A stretch of 11,218 nt of DNA from an uncultured Eubacteriales bacterium (GTDB taxonomy: Bacteria > Bacillota > Clostridia > Oscillospirales > Oscillospiraceae). The translations under genes and the position numbers were made by a program. The stretch spans positions 1 to 11,218 of the forward strand of contig CABVBV010000066.1 in NCBI GenBank assembly GCA_902496595.1, written 5' to 3'. The notes beneath the pieces were generated by a model. It saw only the letters and a program-made list of their open reading frames with translations. It was not told the origin of the DNA and searched no databases. How positions within the stretch are numbered: position 1 is the first letter of the stretch; each line of letters starts with the position of its first letter. Shown piece after piece: positions 1 to 6,933 of the stretch.

Positions 1-211
1 TCACGATGTTGTTGCCGATGAGCAGGGTGGAGAGCAGCTTGTCGAAGTCGTTTGCAAGTTTCAAGACGTCTGCGGCCCTCTTGTCTCCGCGTTCCGCCTC
101 GGCTTTGAGCCTGGCGCGGTTGAGAGAGGAAAAAGCAGTCTCCGTTGCTGAGAAATATGCAGAAAAGACCACCAATATCGCCATGACGATAATGCTTGTG
201 AGATAGTCCAT
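1..211 (-). CDS. HlyC/CorC (CNNM-like) family membrane protein, 5' part only
   Basis: Read on the minus strand from ATG 211-209, 70 codons are visible before the window ends. The start is fixed by an in-frame TAG two codons upstream. A GGAGG lies at 229-225, slightly far from the start. Residues 4-20 form a hydrophobic segment, followed by FSATETAFSSLNR (16-32 region) and DKLLSTLLIGNNIV (57-70). Both are hallmarks of the DUF21 transmembrane domain of the HlyC/CorC/CNNM family. Full-length members continue with more membrane helices, a CBS pair and a CorC_HlyC domain, all outside this window. The family is linked to magnesium/cobalt transport at the cytoplasmic membrane, but substrates are often unproven. 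It is transcribed divergently from dapF. Family assignment is firm; function is not. Confidence 0.88.
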   Translation of the reverse strand, partial: MDYLTSIIVMAILVVFSAYFSATETAFSSLNRARLKAEAERGDKRAADVLKLANDFDKLLSTLLIGNNIV

Positions 212-243
212 AGTCTATGTATGACCTCCAAATAGTCTGTTAG

Positions 244-301
244 AACTCAAAAATGGGCGCAAAAAAGCGCACCTGTACCTATCATGGGCACAGATATGCG
301 C
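244..301 (-). promoter_or_regulatory. Attenuator-like leader hairpins upstream of the CorC-type gene
   Basis: On the minus strand, GGTGCGC (273-267) and GCGCCC (260-255) can form a GC-rich stem with one bulged T around a six-T loop. ATTTTTGAG follows at 254-246, giving the look of an intrinsic terminator about 35 nt before the gene. The same GTGCGC stretch can instead pair with upstream GCGCA (301-297), extended by CTGT/ACAG (293-290 with 276-273). The two folds exclude each other, as in an attenuator. No known riboswitch consensus was recognised. A 23-codon reading frame at 353-282 (ATG to TGA) ends in the loop of the upstream fold, but its Shine-Dalgarno is 13 nt away, so translation is doubtful. 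The structure is visible; the regulation is inferred. Confidence 0.35.
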
Positions 302-407
302 AAATTATACCGTATATAAGCGAATTACAATCGCTACTGTCGCTGTCCTCCATGAGAACGGTAACTCTCCTTTCAAAACGAGCTCCGACACGCGGAACCG
401 ATGCGCA

Positions 408-436
408 ATTTTACACCGGCTTCCTCAGTTTGTCAA
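408..436 (-). promoter_or_regulatory. Sigma-70/A promoter for the CorC-type gene
   Basis: On the minus strand, TTGACA (436-431) is followed after exactly 17 bases by TAAAAT (413-408), a perfect -35 and a 5/6 -10. Transcription would begin near 400 and give a leader of about 190 nt before the ATG at 211. A second TATAAT occurs at 309-304 on the same strand, but only a weak TTGTAA with a 15-base spacer stands upstream, so it is a poorer candidate. Confidence 0.75.
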
Positions 437-483
437 TATAAAGATAGCGCAAAGATATGAGGACGCTGAAGATAAAAGAAACG

Positions 484-512
484 TTGCAAGCGGGGGAGAA
501 GTCGTATATAAT
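484..512 (+). promoter_or_regulatory. Sigma-70/A promoter for the dapF operon
   Basis: TTGCAA (484-489), a 17-base spacer and a perfect TATAAT (507-512) point rightward to dapF. The predicted start of transcription is near 519, leaving a leader of only about 28 nt before the ATG at 547. It lies back to back with the minus-strand promoter at 408-436, with about 47 bases between the two -35 boxes. No separate promoter was seen between dapF and nagB. Confidence 0.7.
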
Positions 513-546
513 AGGTGCATAAGTCCATAGATTGGGAGTGACGGTT

Positions 547-1380
547 ATGAAGTTTACCAAGATGCACGGCTGCGGCAACGACTATGTGTACGTCAACTGC
601 TTTGAGGAGACGGTCGAGGATCGTCCGGCTGTTGCGAGGCTCGTCTCGGACAGACACTTCGGTGTCGGCGGCGACGGGCTTATATGCATCTGCCCCTCTG
701 AAAAGGCCGATTTTGCAATGGATATGTATAATGCCGACGGCTCAGTCGGCCAGATGTGCGGCAACGGCATCCGCTGCGTCGCCAAGTACGTCTATGAGCG
801 CGGCATGACCAAAAAAAGCGTCATCGACGTCGAGACGGGAGCGGGGGTCAAGACCCTGTGGATGAATATTGAGGACGGCGTAGTCGAGAGTGTCCGCGTA
901 TGCATGGGCAAGCCTGAGTTTACCGCCGCCAAGGTGCCTGTTATGACCGAGTCCGAGGTCTTTATCAACCAGCCGCTCGAGGTCGGCGGCCTGCAGTGGA
1001 GCGTCACCGCCGTCTCCGTCGGCAACCCTCACGCCGTCGTCTTCGTCGACAATGTCGACTGGCTGGATCTGCCCACCATCGGCCCGCTTTTCGAGAACCA
1101 CCCGCTCTTCCCGGAGCGCATAAATACCGAGTTTGTCCAGGTCATCGACAGGCACACGCTCAAGATGCGTGTCTGGGAGCGCGGCAGCGGCGAGACCCTG
1201 GCCTGCGGCACCGGCTCCACGGCGGCTCTCGCGGCGGCTGTGGTGAACGGCAGATGCGAGCCCTCCGTCAAAATGCAGCTGCGCGGCGGCGAGCTTAGCA
1301 TCGACTGGGACAGGGATGTCGACCTCATCTACATGACCGGCCCCGCCGTCACCGTGTTCGACGGCGAACTTCTGCTGTGA
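547..1380 (+). CDS. dapF: Diaminopimelate epimerase
   Basis: DapF converts LL-diaminopimelate to the meso form, the direct precursor of lysine and of the peptidoglycan cross-link residue, in the cytoplasm without cofactor. The product is 277 residues, the usual family length. It starts MKFTKMHGCGNDYVYV and carries both catalytic cysteines: Cys71 in MCGNGIRC (70-77) and Cys220 in ACGTGS (219-224). GNPHAVVF (159-166) and ERGSGET (211-217) are further family signatures. The ATG at 547 is preferred over an in-frame TTG at 532 because GGGAG at 534-538 sits at proper distance and the family begins at MKFTKMHG. It is first in a plus-strand cluster. Its TGA lies inside the ribosome binding site of dapL, suggesting translational coupling. 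No oddities were seen. Confidence 0.96.
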   Translation: MKFTKMHGCGNDYVYVNCFEETVEDRPAVARLVSDRHFGVGGDGLICICPSEKADFAMDMYNADGSVGQMCGNGIRCVAKYVYERGMTKKSVIDVETGAGVKTLWMNIEDGVVESVRVCMGKPEFTAAKVPVMTESEVFINQPLEVGGLQWSVTAVSVGNPHAVVFVDNVDWLDLPTIGPLFENHPLFPERINTEFVQVIDRHTLKMRVWERGSGETLACGTGSTAALAAAVVNGRCEPSVKMQLRGGELSIDWDRDVDLIYMTGPAVTVFDGELLL

Positions 1381-1392
1381 GGTGCCTCTGAA

Positions 1393-2604
1393 GTGATAAA
1401 ACTCAACGACAACTATTTGAAACTGCCCGGCAGCTACCTCTTTGCCGAGATAGCCCGCAGGGCCGCCGCGTATTCTGAAAAGAACCCGGATAAGCGCCTC
1501 ATAAAGCTCGGTATCGGCGACGTGACCCTGCCCCTGCCCGCAGCCTGCGTCGAGGCAATGAAAAAGGCTGCGGACGAGATGGCCGACAAGGCCAGCTTCA
1601 TGGGCTACGGCCCCTACGAGGGCTACGACTTCCTGCGCGAAGCAATCGTGAAGAACGACTACGCTGCGAGAGGCGTGAAGATAAGCGCGGACGAGATCTT
1701 CGTCTCCGACGGCGCGAAGTCCGACTGCGGCAACATAGGCGACATCTTCTCCGAGGACAATATCGTCGCGGTATGCGACCCGGTGTATCCCGTGTATATC
1801 GACGCGAACGCCATGAGCGGCAGGGCGGGCGAGTGGCTGGGCGAGCGCTGGGAGAAGATAGTCTATATGCCCTGCACACCGGAGAACGGCTTCATTCCGG
1901 AGCTGCCCGAGACCGTGCCGGACATGATATACCTCTGCTTCCCGAACAACCCGACCGGCATGGCCGCGACCAAGGCGCAGCTTAAGCCCTGGGTGGACTA
2001 CGCCAACGAGCACGGCAGCATCATCCTCTACGACGCGGCCTACCGCGCGTACATGTCCGACCCCGAGCTGCCCCGGACGATATACGAGATACCGGGGGCT
2101 GAGACCTGCGCCATCGAGTTTTGCAGCTTCTCCAAGACCGCGGGCTTCACGGGCACGCGCTGCGGCTGGACGGTGATACCGCGCGCACTCAAGCGCGGCG
2201 GGCAGAGCCTCTACGACCTCTGGATGCGGAGGCAGAGCACCAAATTCAACGGCACGGCTTACGTGATCCAGAGAGCTGCTGAGGCGACCTACAGTGAGGC
2301 CGGCAAGGCGCAGATCGCGCAGATGATAGGCTACTACATGAACAACGCCAAAGTGATAAGGGCCGGGCTCGCCGAGGCGGGGCTGGAGGTCTACGGCGGC
2401 ACGGACTCGCCGTATATCTGGTTCCGCGCCCCGGGCGGACTGGGCTCCTGGGAGTTCTTTGACAGGCTGTTAGAGGAGGCCAACGTCGTCACCACGCCGG
2501 GCGAGGGTTTCGGGCCTTCCGGCGCGGGTTTCATACGTCTCACAGCCTTCGGCGACGCCGCGAATACGGCGGAGGCCGTCCGGAGGATAAAGGCTATCAT
2601 ATAA
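1393..2604 (+). CDS. dapL: LL-diaminopimelate aminotransferase
   Basis: DapL is a PLP enzyme that converts tetrahydrodipicolinate directly to LL-diaminopimelate using glutamate, bypassing the succinylated or acetylated dap branches. Its product is the substrate of DapF encoded next door. At 403 residues it has the family's usual length. It opens LNDNYLKLPGSYLFAEIARR (4-23) and contains GIGDVTLPLP (40-49). PLP-fold signatures are FPNNPTG (183-189), DAAY (214-217), the Schiff-base Lys248 in SFSKTAGFTGTRCGW, and the carboxylate-binding Arg382 in IRLTAFG. The start is GTG at 1393; GAGGTG (1379-1384) overlaps the dapF stop and supports it. Pairing with dapF in this order is strong support for the DapL rather than a generic aminotransferase role. 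Confidence 0.95.
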   Translation: MIKLNDNYLKLPGSYLFAEIARRAAAYSEKNPDKRLIKLGIGDVTLPLPAACVEAMKKAADEMADKASFMGYGPYEGYDFLREAIVKNDYAARGVKISADEIFVSDGAKSDCGNIGDIFSEDNIVAVCDPVYPVYIDANAMSGRAGEWLGERWEKIVYMPCTPENGFIPELPETVPDMIYLCFPNNPTGMAATKAQLKPWVDYANEHGSIILYDAAYRAYMSDPELPRTIYEIPGAETCAIEFCSFSKTAGFTGTRCGWTVIPRALKRGGQSLYDLWMRRQSTKFNGTAYVIQRAAEATYSEAGKAQIAQMIGYYMNNAKVIRAGLAEAGLEVYGGTDSPYIWFRAPGGLGSWEFFDRLLEEANVVTTPGEGFGPSGAGFIRLTAFGDAANTAEAVRRIKAII

Positions 2605-2622
2605 GACAGGGAGGAAACTGCA

Positions 2623-3345
2623 TTGAAAGTCATAGTAGGAACTCAGGAGGAAGTAGTCAAAAAAGCCGCGCAGAGGTACGTGAAGCTGCTCGGTGAGAAG
2701 CCGGAGGCCGTGCTGGGCCTTGCCACGGGCTCGACGCCGCTGGGCCTGTACAACGAGCTGGCGAGGCTGTGCGCAGCGGGCGAGGTGTCGTTTGCGAAGT
2801 GTACCAGCTTCAACCTGGACGAGTACATCGGCCTCGACGGCACGCACGACCAGAGCTATCGCTATTTCATGAACAAGAACCTCTTTGAGAAGGTCGATAT
2901 CCGCATGGAGGCGACGCACGTACCTTCCGGCGCGGTGAAGAGCGACGAGGAGGCCGAGATGTACGACGCCGACATCCGCGCCGCCGGCGGCATAGACCTG
3001 CAGCTGCTGGGCATCGGCAACAACGGCCACATCGGCTTCAACGAGCCGCTGACCCCGTTCACCTCCATGACCCACATCGTGAAGCTGACGGATTCGACGA
3101 GAGAGGCGAACAAGCGCTTCTTCGCCTCCATCGACGAGGTGCCGACCCACGCCGTGACCATGGGCATACACACGGTGCTGCAGGCGAAGAGCATCATCCT
3201 CATGGCCTTCGGCGAGGGCAAGGCCGACATCATCAAGAAGACGGTCGAGGGCAGGCCGGAGATCGCCGTCCCCGCCTCGCTGCTCCAGCTGCACGAGGAT
3301 GTCGAGATCTACCTGGACGAGGCCGCCGCGAGCAAGCTCTCTTAA
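2623..3345 (+). CDS. nagB: Glucosamine-6-phosphate deaminase
   Basis: NagB interconverts glucosamine-6-phosphate and fructose-6-phosphate plus ammonia, linking amino-sugar pools to glycolysis. The 240-residue product matches the short Gram-positive type, shorter than the 266-residue E. coli enzyme. Visible signatures are the phosphate loop LATGSTPLGLY (33-43), FNLDEYIG with Asp66 (63-70), GNNGHIGFNEP (132-142) with His136 and Glu141, and the C-terminal LQLH. The residue matching E. coli Asp141 is Asn134 here. The start is TTG at 2623, supported by GGGAGGAAAC at 2610-2619. It is 18 bases behind dapL with no promoter between, so probably cotranscribed. A strong GC palindrome follows it before glmM. 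It could serve amino-sugar breakdown or, run in reverse, GlcN-6-P supply; the company of glmM leaves both open. Confidence 0.95.
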   Translation: MKVIVGTQEEVVKKAAQRYVKLLGEKPEAVLGLATGSTPLGLYNELARLCAAGEVSFAKCTSFNLDEYIGLDGTHDQSYRYFMNKNLFEKVDIRMEATHVPSGAVKSDEEAEMYDADIRAAGGIDLQLLGIGNNGHIGFNEPLTPFTSMTHIVKLTDSTREANKRFFASIDEVPTHAVTMGIHTVLQAKSIILMAFGEGKADIIKKTVEGRPEIAVPASLLQLHEDVEIYLDEAAASKLS

Positions 3346-3361
3346 ATATCGGCAACAAACC

Positions 3362-3385
3362 GGGCCGCGGGAGCTCCCGCGGCCC
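3362..3385. repeat. Perfect 24-base GC palindrome between nagB and glmM
   Basis: The arm GGGCCGCGGG (3362-3371) and its exact complement (3376-3385) flank AGCT, which is itself self-complementary, so all 24 bases form one palindrome. As RNA it would be a very stable 10-bp hairpin with a four-base loop. The bases after it, TTCGTATGG, are not a run of T, so it is a poor intrinsic terminator. It starts 17 bases after the nagB stop and ends 8 bases before the glmM ribosome binding site. Likely roles are partial termination, protection of the upstream mRNA end or processing between two halves of the operon; the sequence does not decide. Confidence 0.6.
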
Positions 3386-3402
3386 TTCGTATGGAGGAAA
3401 CA

Positions 3403-4755
3403 ATGGGCAAATATTTCGGAACAGACGGCTTCCGGGGCGAGGCCAACGTCGACCTCACCGCGGAACACGCATTCAAGATAGGCCGCTTCATCGGCTGGTA
3501 TTACGGCAGGGAGCACAAGGCGAAGATAGTCATCGGCAAGGACACGAGAAGGTCGAGCTATATGTTCGAGTGCGCATTGTCGGCTGGGCTCACGTCCTCG
3601 GGCGCGGACGCCTACCTGCTGCACGTCACGACGACGCCGAGCGTGTCGTATATCGCGAGGGTCGACGACTTCGACTGCGGCGTGATGATAAGCGCGAGCC
3701 ACAACCCCTATGTCGATAACGGCATAAAGCTGCTGAACGCCCAGGGCGAGAAGATGGAGGAGGACGTCCTCGACGAGATTGAAAAATACCTAGACGGCGA
3801 GCTGCCCGAGCCGCCCCACGCCACGGGCGCGGACATAGGCCGCACGGTGGACTATGCCGCGGGCCGCAACCGGTACATAGGCTACCTCATCAGCCTCTCG
3901 ACCCACTCGTACAAGAACATGAAGGTCGGGCTCGACTGCGCCAACGGCAGCACCTGGATGATAGCCAAGAGCGTGTTCGACGCGCTCGGGGCGGACACCT
4001 ACGTCATCGGCAACAGGCCGGACGGTATAAATATCAACGTGGACTGCGGCTCGACGCATATCGGCGCACTGCAGGAGCTCGTGAAGAGGGAGGGCCTCGA
4101 CATAGGCTTTGCCTTTGACGGAGACGCGGACAGGTGCCTCGCCGTGGACGAGAACGGCAAGTACGTCTCCGGCGACGAGATCATGTATATGTGCGCAAAG
4201 CACATGAAGGACAGGGGAGAGCTGGACACCAATACTCTCGTGACGACCGTCATGTCGAACTTCGGACTGTACAAGGCGCTCGACGCCGTGGGCATAGGCT
4301 ACGAGAAGACCGCCGTCGGCGACAAGTACGTCTGGGAAAACATGCGCGCCAACGGCCACCTCATCGGCGGCGAGCAGTCGGGGCACATCATCTTTTCCAA
4401 GCACGCCACGACGGGCGACGGCATGATAACGGCGATAAAGGTCATGCAGACGGTGCTGGACTCCAAGCTGCCGCTCTCGAAGCTGGCAGCGCCGGTGACG
4501 ATCTACCCGCAGGTGCTCAAGAACGTCATCGTGGACGACAAGGACGGCACCATGGCCGACGCGGCCGTGCAGCAGTCGGTGAAGGACGTGGAGGCCCGCC
4601 TGGGCGAGCGCGGCAGGGTGCTGCTGCGCAAGAGCGGCACGGAGCCGCTGCTGCGCGTCATGGCCGAGGCCGAGACCGACGCCGAGTGTGAGGCCACCGT
4701 GGACGAGATAATCGACGCCATGCGCACGAGCGGGCACCTTGTGAGGGTGAAATGA
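3403..4755 (+). CDS. glmM: Phosphoglucosamine mutase
   Basis: GlmM interconverts glucosamine-6-phosphate and glucosamine-1-phosphate on the way to UDP-GlcNAc for peptidoglycan. The 450-residue product is normal for the family and has all four alpha-D-phosphohexomutase signatures: phosphoserine loop ISASHNP (96-102, catalytic Ser99), metal loop DGDADR (239-244), sugar loop GGEQSGH (322-328) and phosphate-binding RKSGTEP (409-415). The N-terminal KYFGTDGFRGEAN (3-15) is typical of GlmM rather than ManB or Pgm. I chose ATG 3403 over ATG 3391 because GGAGG at 3393-3397 lies just before it and the family begins MGKYFGTDG. The stop overlaps the start of the next gene (ATGA), so the two are likely translationally coupled. 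Confidence 0.95.
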   Translation: MGKYFGTDGFRGEANVDLTAEHAFKIGRFIGWYYGREHKAKIVIGKDTRRSSYMFECALSAGLTSSGADAYLLHVTTTPSVSYIARVDDFDCGVMISASHNPYVDNGIKLLNAQGEKMEEDVLDEIEKYLDGELPEPPHATGADIGRTVDYAAGRNRYIGYLISLSTHSYKNMKVGLDCANGSTWMIAKSVFDALGADTYVIGNRPDGININVDCGSTHIGALQELVKREGLDIGFAFDGDADRCLAVDENGKYVSGDEIMYMCAKHMKDRGELDTNTLVTTVMSNFGLYKALDAVGIGYEKTAVGDKYVWENMRANGHLIGGEQSGHIIFSKHATTGDGMITAIKVMQTVLDSKLPLSKLAAPVTIYPQVLKNVIVDDKDGTMADAAVQQSVKDVEARLGERGRVLLRKSGTEPLLRVMAEAETDAECEATVDEIIDAMRTSGHLVRVK

Positions 4756-5411
4756 TGTATAAAATAACCGATCTGCTCGACCTTGAGCACACGATAGCGG
4801 CAGAATTGTTCGAGGGCAAGACCTATGCCTGGGAAGTGCTGCCGGAGATAAAGGCGTTCATATTGAAGCTGGGCGCGTCGCTGCCGGAAGACGAGTTCGA
4901 CCACCCTTCGGAGGACGTGTGGATAGCGAAGGACGCGAAGGTGTTCCCCTCGGCCTATATCGGCGGGCCGTGTATCATAGACCACGAGGCCGAGGTGCGG
5001 CACTGCGCATTCATCAGGGGCAGCGCCATCGTCGGCAAGGGCTGCGTCGTGGGCAACTCGGTGGAGCTAAAAAACGTCGTCCTGTTCGATAAGGTGCAGA
5101 CGCCGCACTATAACTATGTAGGCGACAGCGTGCTGGGCTATAAATCGCACATGGGCGCGGGCAGCATCACCTCGAACGTCAAGAGCGACAAGACCCTGGT
5201 GGTGGTGAAGGGCGACGTGGAGATAGCCACGGGGCTCAAGAAGTTCGGCGCCATACTCGGCGACTTTGTGGAGGTGGGCTGCAACAGTGTGCTGAACCCG
5301 GGCAGCGTCATAGGCCGGAGAGCGAGTATCTACCCGACCTCATCCGTGAGAGGCACAGTACCGGAAGACTGTATATATAAGGACAGCGAACACATCATCA
5401 AAAGAATCTGA
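4752..5411 (+). CDS. GlmU-like acetyltransferase-only protein (left-handed beta-helix)
   Basis: The 219-residue protein resembles the C-terminal acetyltransferase half of GlmU but has no N-terminal nucleotidyltransferase domain. After an alpha-helical lead (about 1-55), hexapeptide turns build a beta-helix from about 56 to 205. Segments line up with GlmU: VGNSVELKN (100-108), HYNYVGDSVLG (119-129) and GAGSITSN (135-142). By this alignment His119 and Tyr122 match the E. coli GlmU acetyltransfer residues His363 and Tyr366. Clostridial relatives are often labelled UDP-GlcNAc pyrophosphorylase, which the domain content does not support. The ATG at 4752 overlaps the glmM stop; a second ATG at 4755 is an alternative start. 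Following glmM, acetylation of GlcN-1-P to GlcNAc-1-P is the most economical guess; uridylylation would need another protein. The family is clear, the exact reaction inferred. Confidence 0.85.
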   Translation: MMYKITDLLDLEHTIAAELFEGKTYAWEVLPEIKAFILKLGASLPEDEFDHPSEDVWIAKDAKVFPSAYIGGPCIIDHEAEVRHCAFIRGSAIVGKGCVVGNSVELKNVVLFDKVQTPHYNYVGDSVLGYKSHMGAGSITSNVKSDKTLVVVKGDVEIATGLKKFGAILGDFVEVGCNSVLNPGSVIGRRASIYPTSSVRGTVPEDCIYKDSEHIIKRI

Positions 5412-5460
5412 TAGTCTGTCTCCAAGCCTCGCTGAGTTTCGCGGAGCAGCGCTATTTCCA

Positions 5461-5491
5461 TTGTAGGAGGAGGCAAAGCCTTCTCCTACAA
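5461..5491 (+). terminator. First hairpin of the tandem terminator after the GlmU-like gene
   Basis: Arms 5461-5474 and 5478-5491 pair over 14 positions, all Watson-Crick except one G-U, around the loop AAA. No T-run follows directly. It sits 49 bases after the stop of the last plus-strand gene. It may act with the next hairpin, three bases further on, or protect the mRNA end. Confidence 0.65.
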
Positions 5492-5494
5492 GCT

Positions 5495-5523
5495 AAAAGA
5501 AGCGGCAAACGCCGCTTCTTTTT
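5495..5523. terminator. Bidirectional rho-independent terminator between convergent genes
   Basis: AAAAGAAGCGGC (5495-5506) and its exact complement (5511-5522) flank AAAC, giving a 12-bp stem. The arms end in A-runs on one side and T-runs on the other (TTTTT to 5523), so the structure reads as a terminator on both strands. It lies between the plus-strand hexosamine/DAP operon and the minus-strand glycosyltransferase gene ending at 5546. Confidence 0.88.
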
Positions 5524-5545
5524 ATGTCAGGGCTGCGGTTCGGCA

Positions 5546-6877
5546 TTACCAGACCTGGAGGCCCATGGTGAACGCCAGTAGATACAGAAAGGAAAAGGGA
5601 AGGAGCGCGAGCGTGGCCGCAGTCTCGTGTTTGCCCGTGTCCAGAGCCAGTGCAAGGCTGATGACCGGCATGGCGACGAGGTATCTGGGTGCGCTCAAGA
5701 GCCAGGTCGCCCCGATGGCGACGGCGTAGTAGCAGATGAACCAGACCGTGTATGAGGGCCTGAGCCGCTTTGCCGCAGGAATCATGACGATGAGCGCGAA
5801 GAAGCTCCAGATGAGGTTCGGGATCCACAGGCCCAAGACGGAATTGCTTCCGCTTTTAATATAAGAAATGACGTTGTCCAGCTGATAGCCTGCGGTGTTG
5901 AAAAAGAAGCCTAGGTTCTGAGACCAGTGTACGCTCTGATACTCCATGTACTTGAAGGGGTCGCCAGCGACGAGATAGTTAATGTAGCAGTAAACGCCGA
6001 AGCCGGCGGGTATGAGCAAAAGCCAGAGGAAGTGTTTCCAACCGCGTTTCGACTGCACGAGCTCGAAGAAAACCGGGGCGAAGAGCATCAGCCCAAGCGA
6101 GCGCGTGAAGGCCGCATACCCTCCTACGAGACAGCCGAGGCCGAGTTTGCCCCGGCGCACGAGGTAGAGGCAGCCCGCACAGCAGAGCAGAAAAAGGCTC
6201 TCGCTCATAGGAGAGGCGAAGAAAAATGAGCCGGGCAGCAGACAGAGAAATTTCACCGACCTCAGCGCTGAGGCGTGCCCGTAGTCGAGCCGGAAGAGCT
6301 TGTACAGCAACGCCCCGGCCCCGGCAAAGCTGAAAGCGGAGATAAGGAAGGCCGCCGCCAAATAGTCGCGCACGATGACCCGGACAAGACGTATGACTAC
6401 GGGATAGCCCGGAAGGAACACGAGCTGAACCAGCCTGTCCCACTCCCCCTCACTGAGATACCAGTCCCTGGCTATATCGAGGTAGTGGTGGCTGTCGGTG
6501 TACGTCCAGTATTCCAAGGACTGAAAGTAGCTCTCCGCGTGTCCTTGAGCGAGCCGTATCAGCCAGACAAGGAGCGTCATGCCGAGGCAGAACGCGAGCA
6601 GGGAAAAGAATATCGCGGCAGAGGCGTCTGCCTGAGCGTCCACACGCACTGTGGAAAGCCTGCGCTCCCTCCAGGAGCGAAACCATGCAGGCACAAAGTT
6701 GAGGCAGACCCAGATAAACAGGATGAGGCTCAGCAGCGCCGAACAGCGTCCCCAGAAACTGAGCTCGATCTCCAGATTCCAGAGAACGAAGCAGCAGCCG
6801 AGAAAGAGTATGCCGAGCCCGGAGACAACGCTTTCGGCCCTGCCGTAAGCCCTCAGTTTTTCAGAAATAGCACGCAT
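5546..6877 (-). CDS. PIG-V/Gpi18-like integral membrane glycosyltransferase
   Basis: The product is a multi-spanning membrane protein of 443 residues with about ten hydrophobic segments. It shows the pattern of GT-C enzymes of the PIG-V (Mannosyl_trans2) type: an acidic loop DSHHYLDIA (128-136) after the first helices, FLPGYP (154-159), SPMSESLFLL (222-231), FTRSLGL (257-263) and a late PRYLVAMP (397-404). In eukaryotes PIG-V adds mannose to GPI precursors from a dolichol-phosphate sugar; bacterial relatives have mostly unknown acceptors. I prefer ATG 6877, with GGGAGGTG at 6894-6887, over ATG 6916, which has a weak site and would give 456 residues. It lies 56 bases after the M56 remnant, with no clear promoter of its own. 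The acceptor and sugar cannot be told from sequence. Confidence 0.72.
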   Translation of the reverse strand: MRAISEKLRAYGRAESVVSGLGILFLGCCFVLWNLEIELSFWGRCSALLSLILFIWVCLNFVPAWFRSWRERRLSTVRVDAQADASAAIFFSLLAFCLGMTLLVWLIRLAQGHAESYFQSLEYWTYTDSHHYLDIARDWYLSEGEWDRLVQLVFLPGYPVVIRLVRVIVRDYLAAAFLISAFSFAGAGALLYKLFRLDYGHASALRSVKFLCLLPGSFFFASPMSESLFLLCCAGCLYLVRRGKLGLGCLVGGYAAFTRSLGLMLFAPVFFELVQSKRGWKHFLWLLLIPAGFGVYCYINYLVAGDPFKYMEYQSVHWSQNLGFFFNTAGYQLDNVISYIKSGSNSVLGLWIPNLIWSFFALIVMIPAAKRLRPSYTVWFICYYAVAIGATWLLSAPRYLVAMPVISLALALDTGKHETAATLALLPFSFLYLLAFTMGLQVW

Positions 6878-6933
6878 TAATAAGGCCACCTCCCAAGATG
6901 GGACGAACCGCTTCATCCAAAGTTCCCAATAGC

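Noticed and set aside
6..206. Small plus-strand frame at the left edge
   Set aside because: The opposite strand encodes a convincing DUF21/CorC N-terminus over the same bases.
203..240. Repeated ATAGTC motif around the CorC-type start
   Set aside because: Three short, unevenly spaced copies in an AT-rich leader; too short to separate from chance.
212..407. M-box (magnesium) or yybP-ykoY (manganese) riboswitch before the CorC-type gene
   Set aside because: I looked for the conserved blocks of both classes and did not find them; only a generic attenuator-like fold is visible.
742..3702. Long minus-strand frames (742-2013 and 2470-3702) opposite dapF, dapL, nagB and glmM
   Set aside because: They mirror conserved coding sequence on the other strand, carry no motifs and lack ribosome binding sites. 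The same holds for 3790-4737 on the minus strand.
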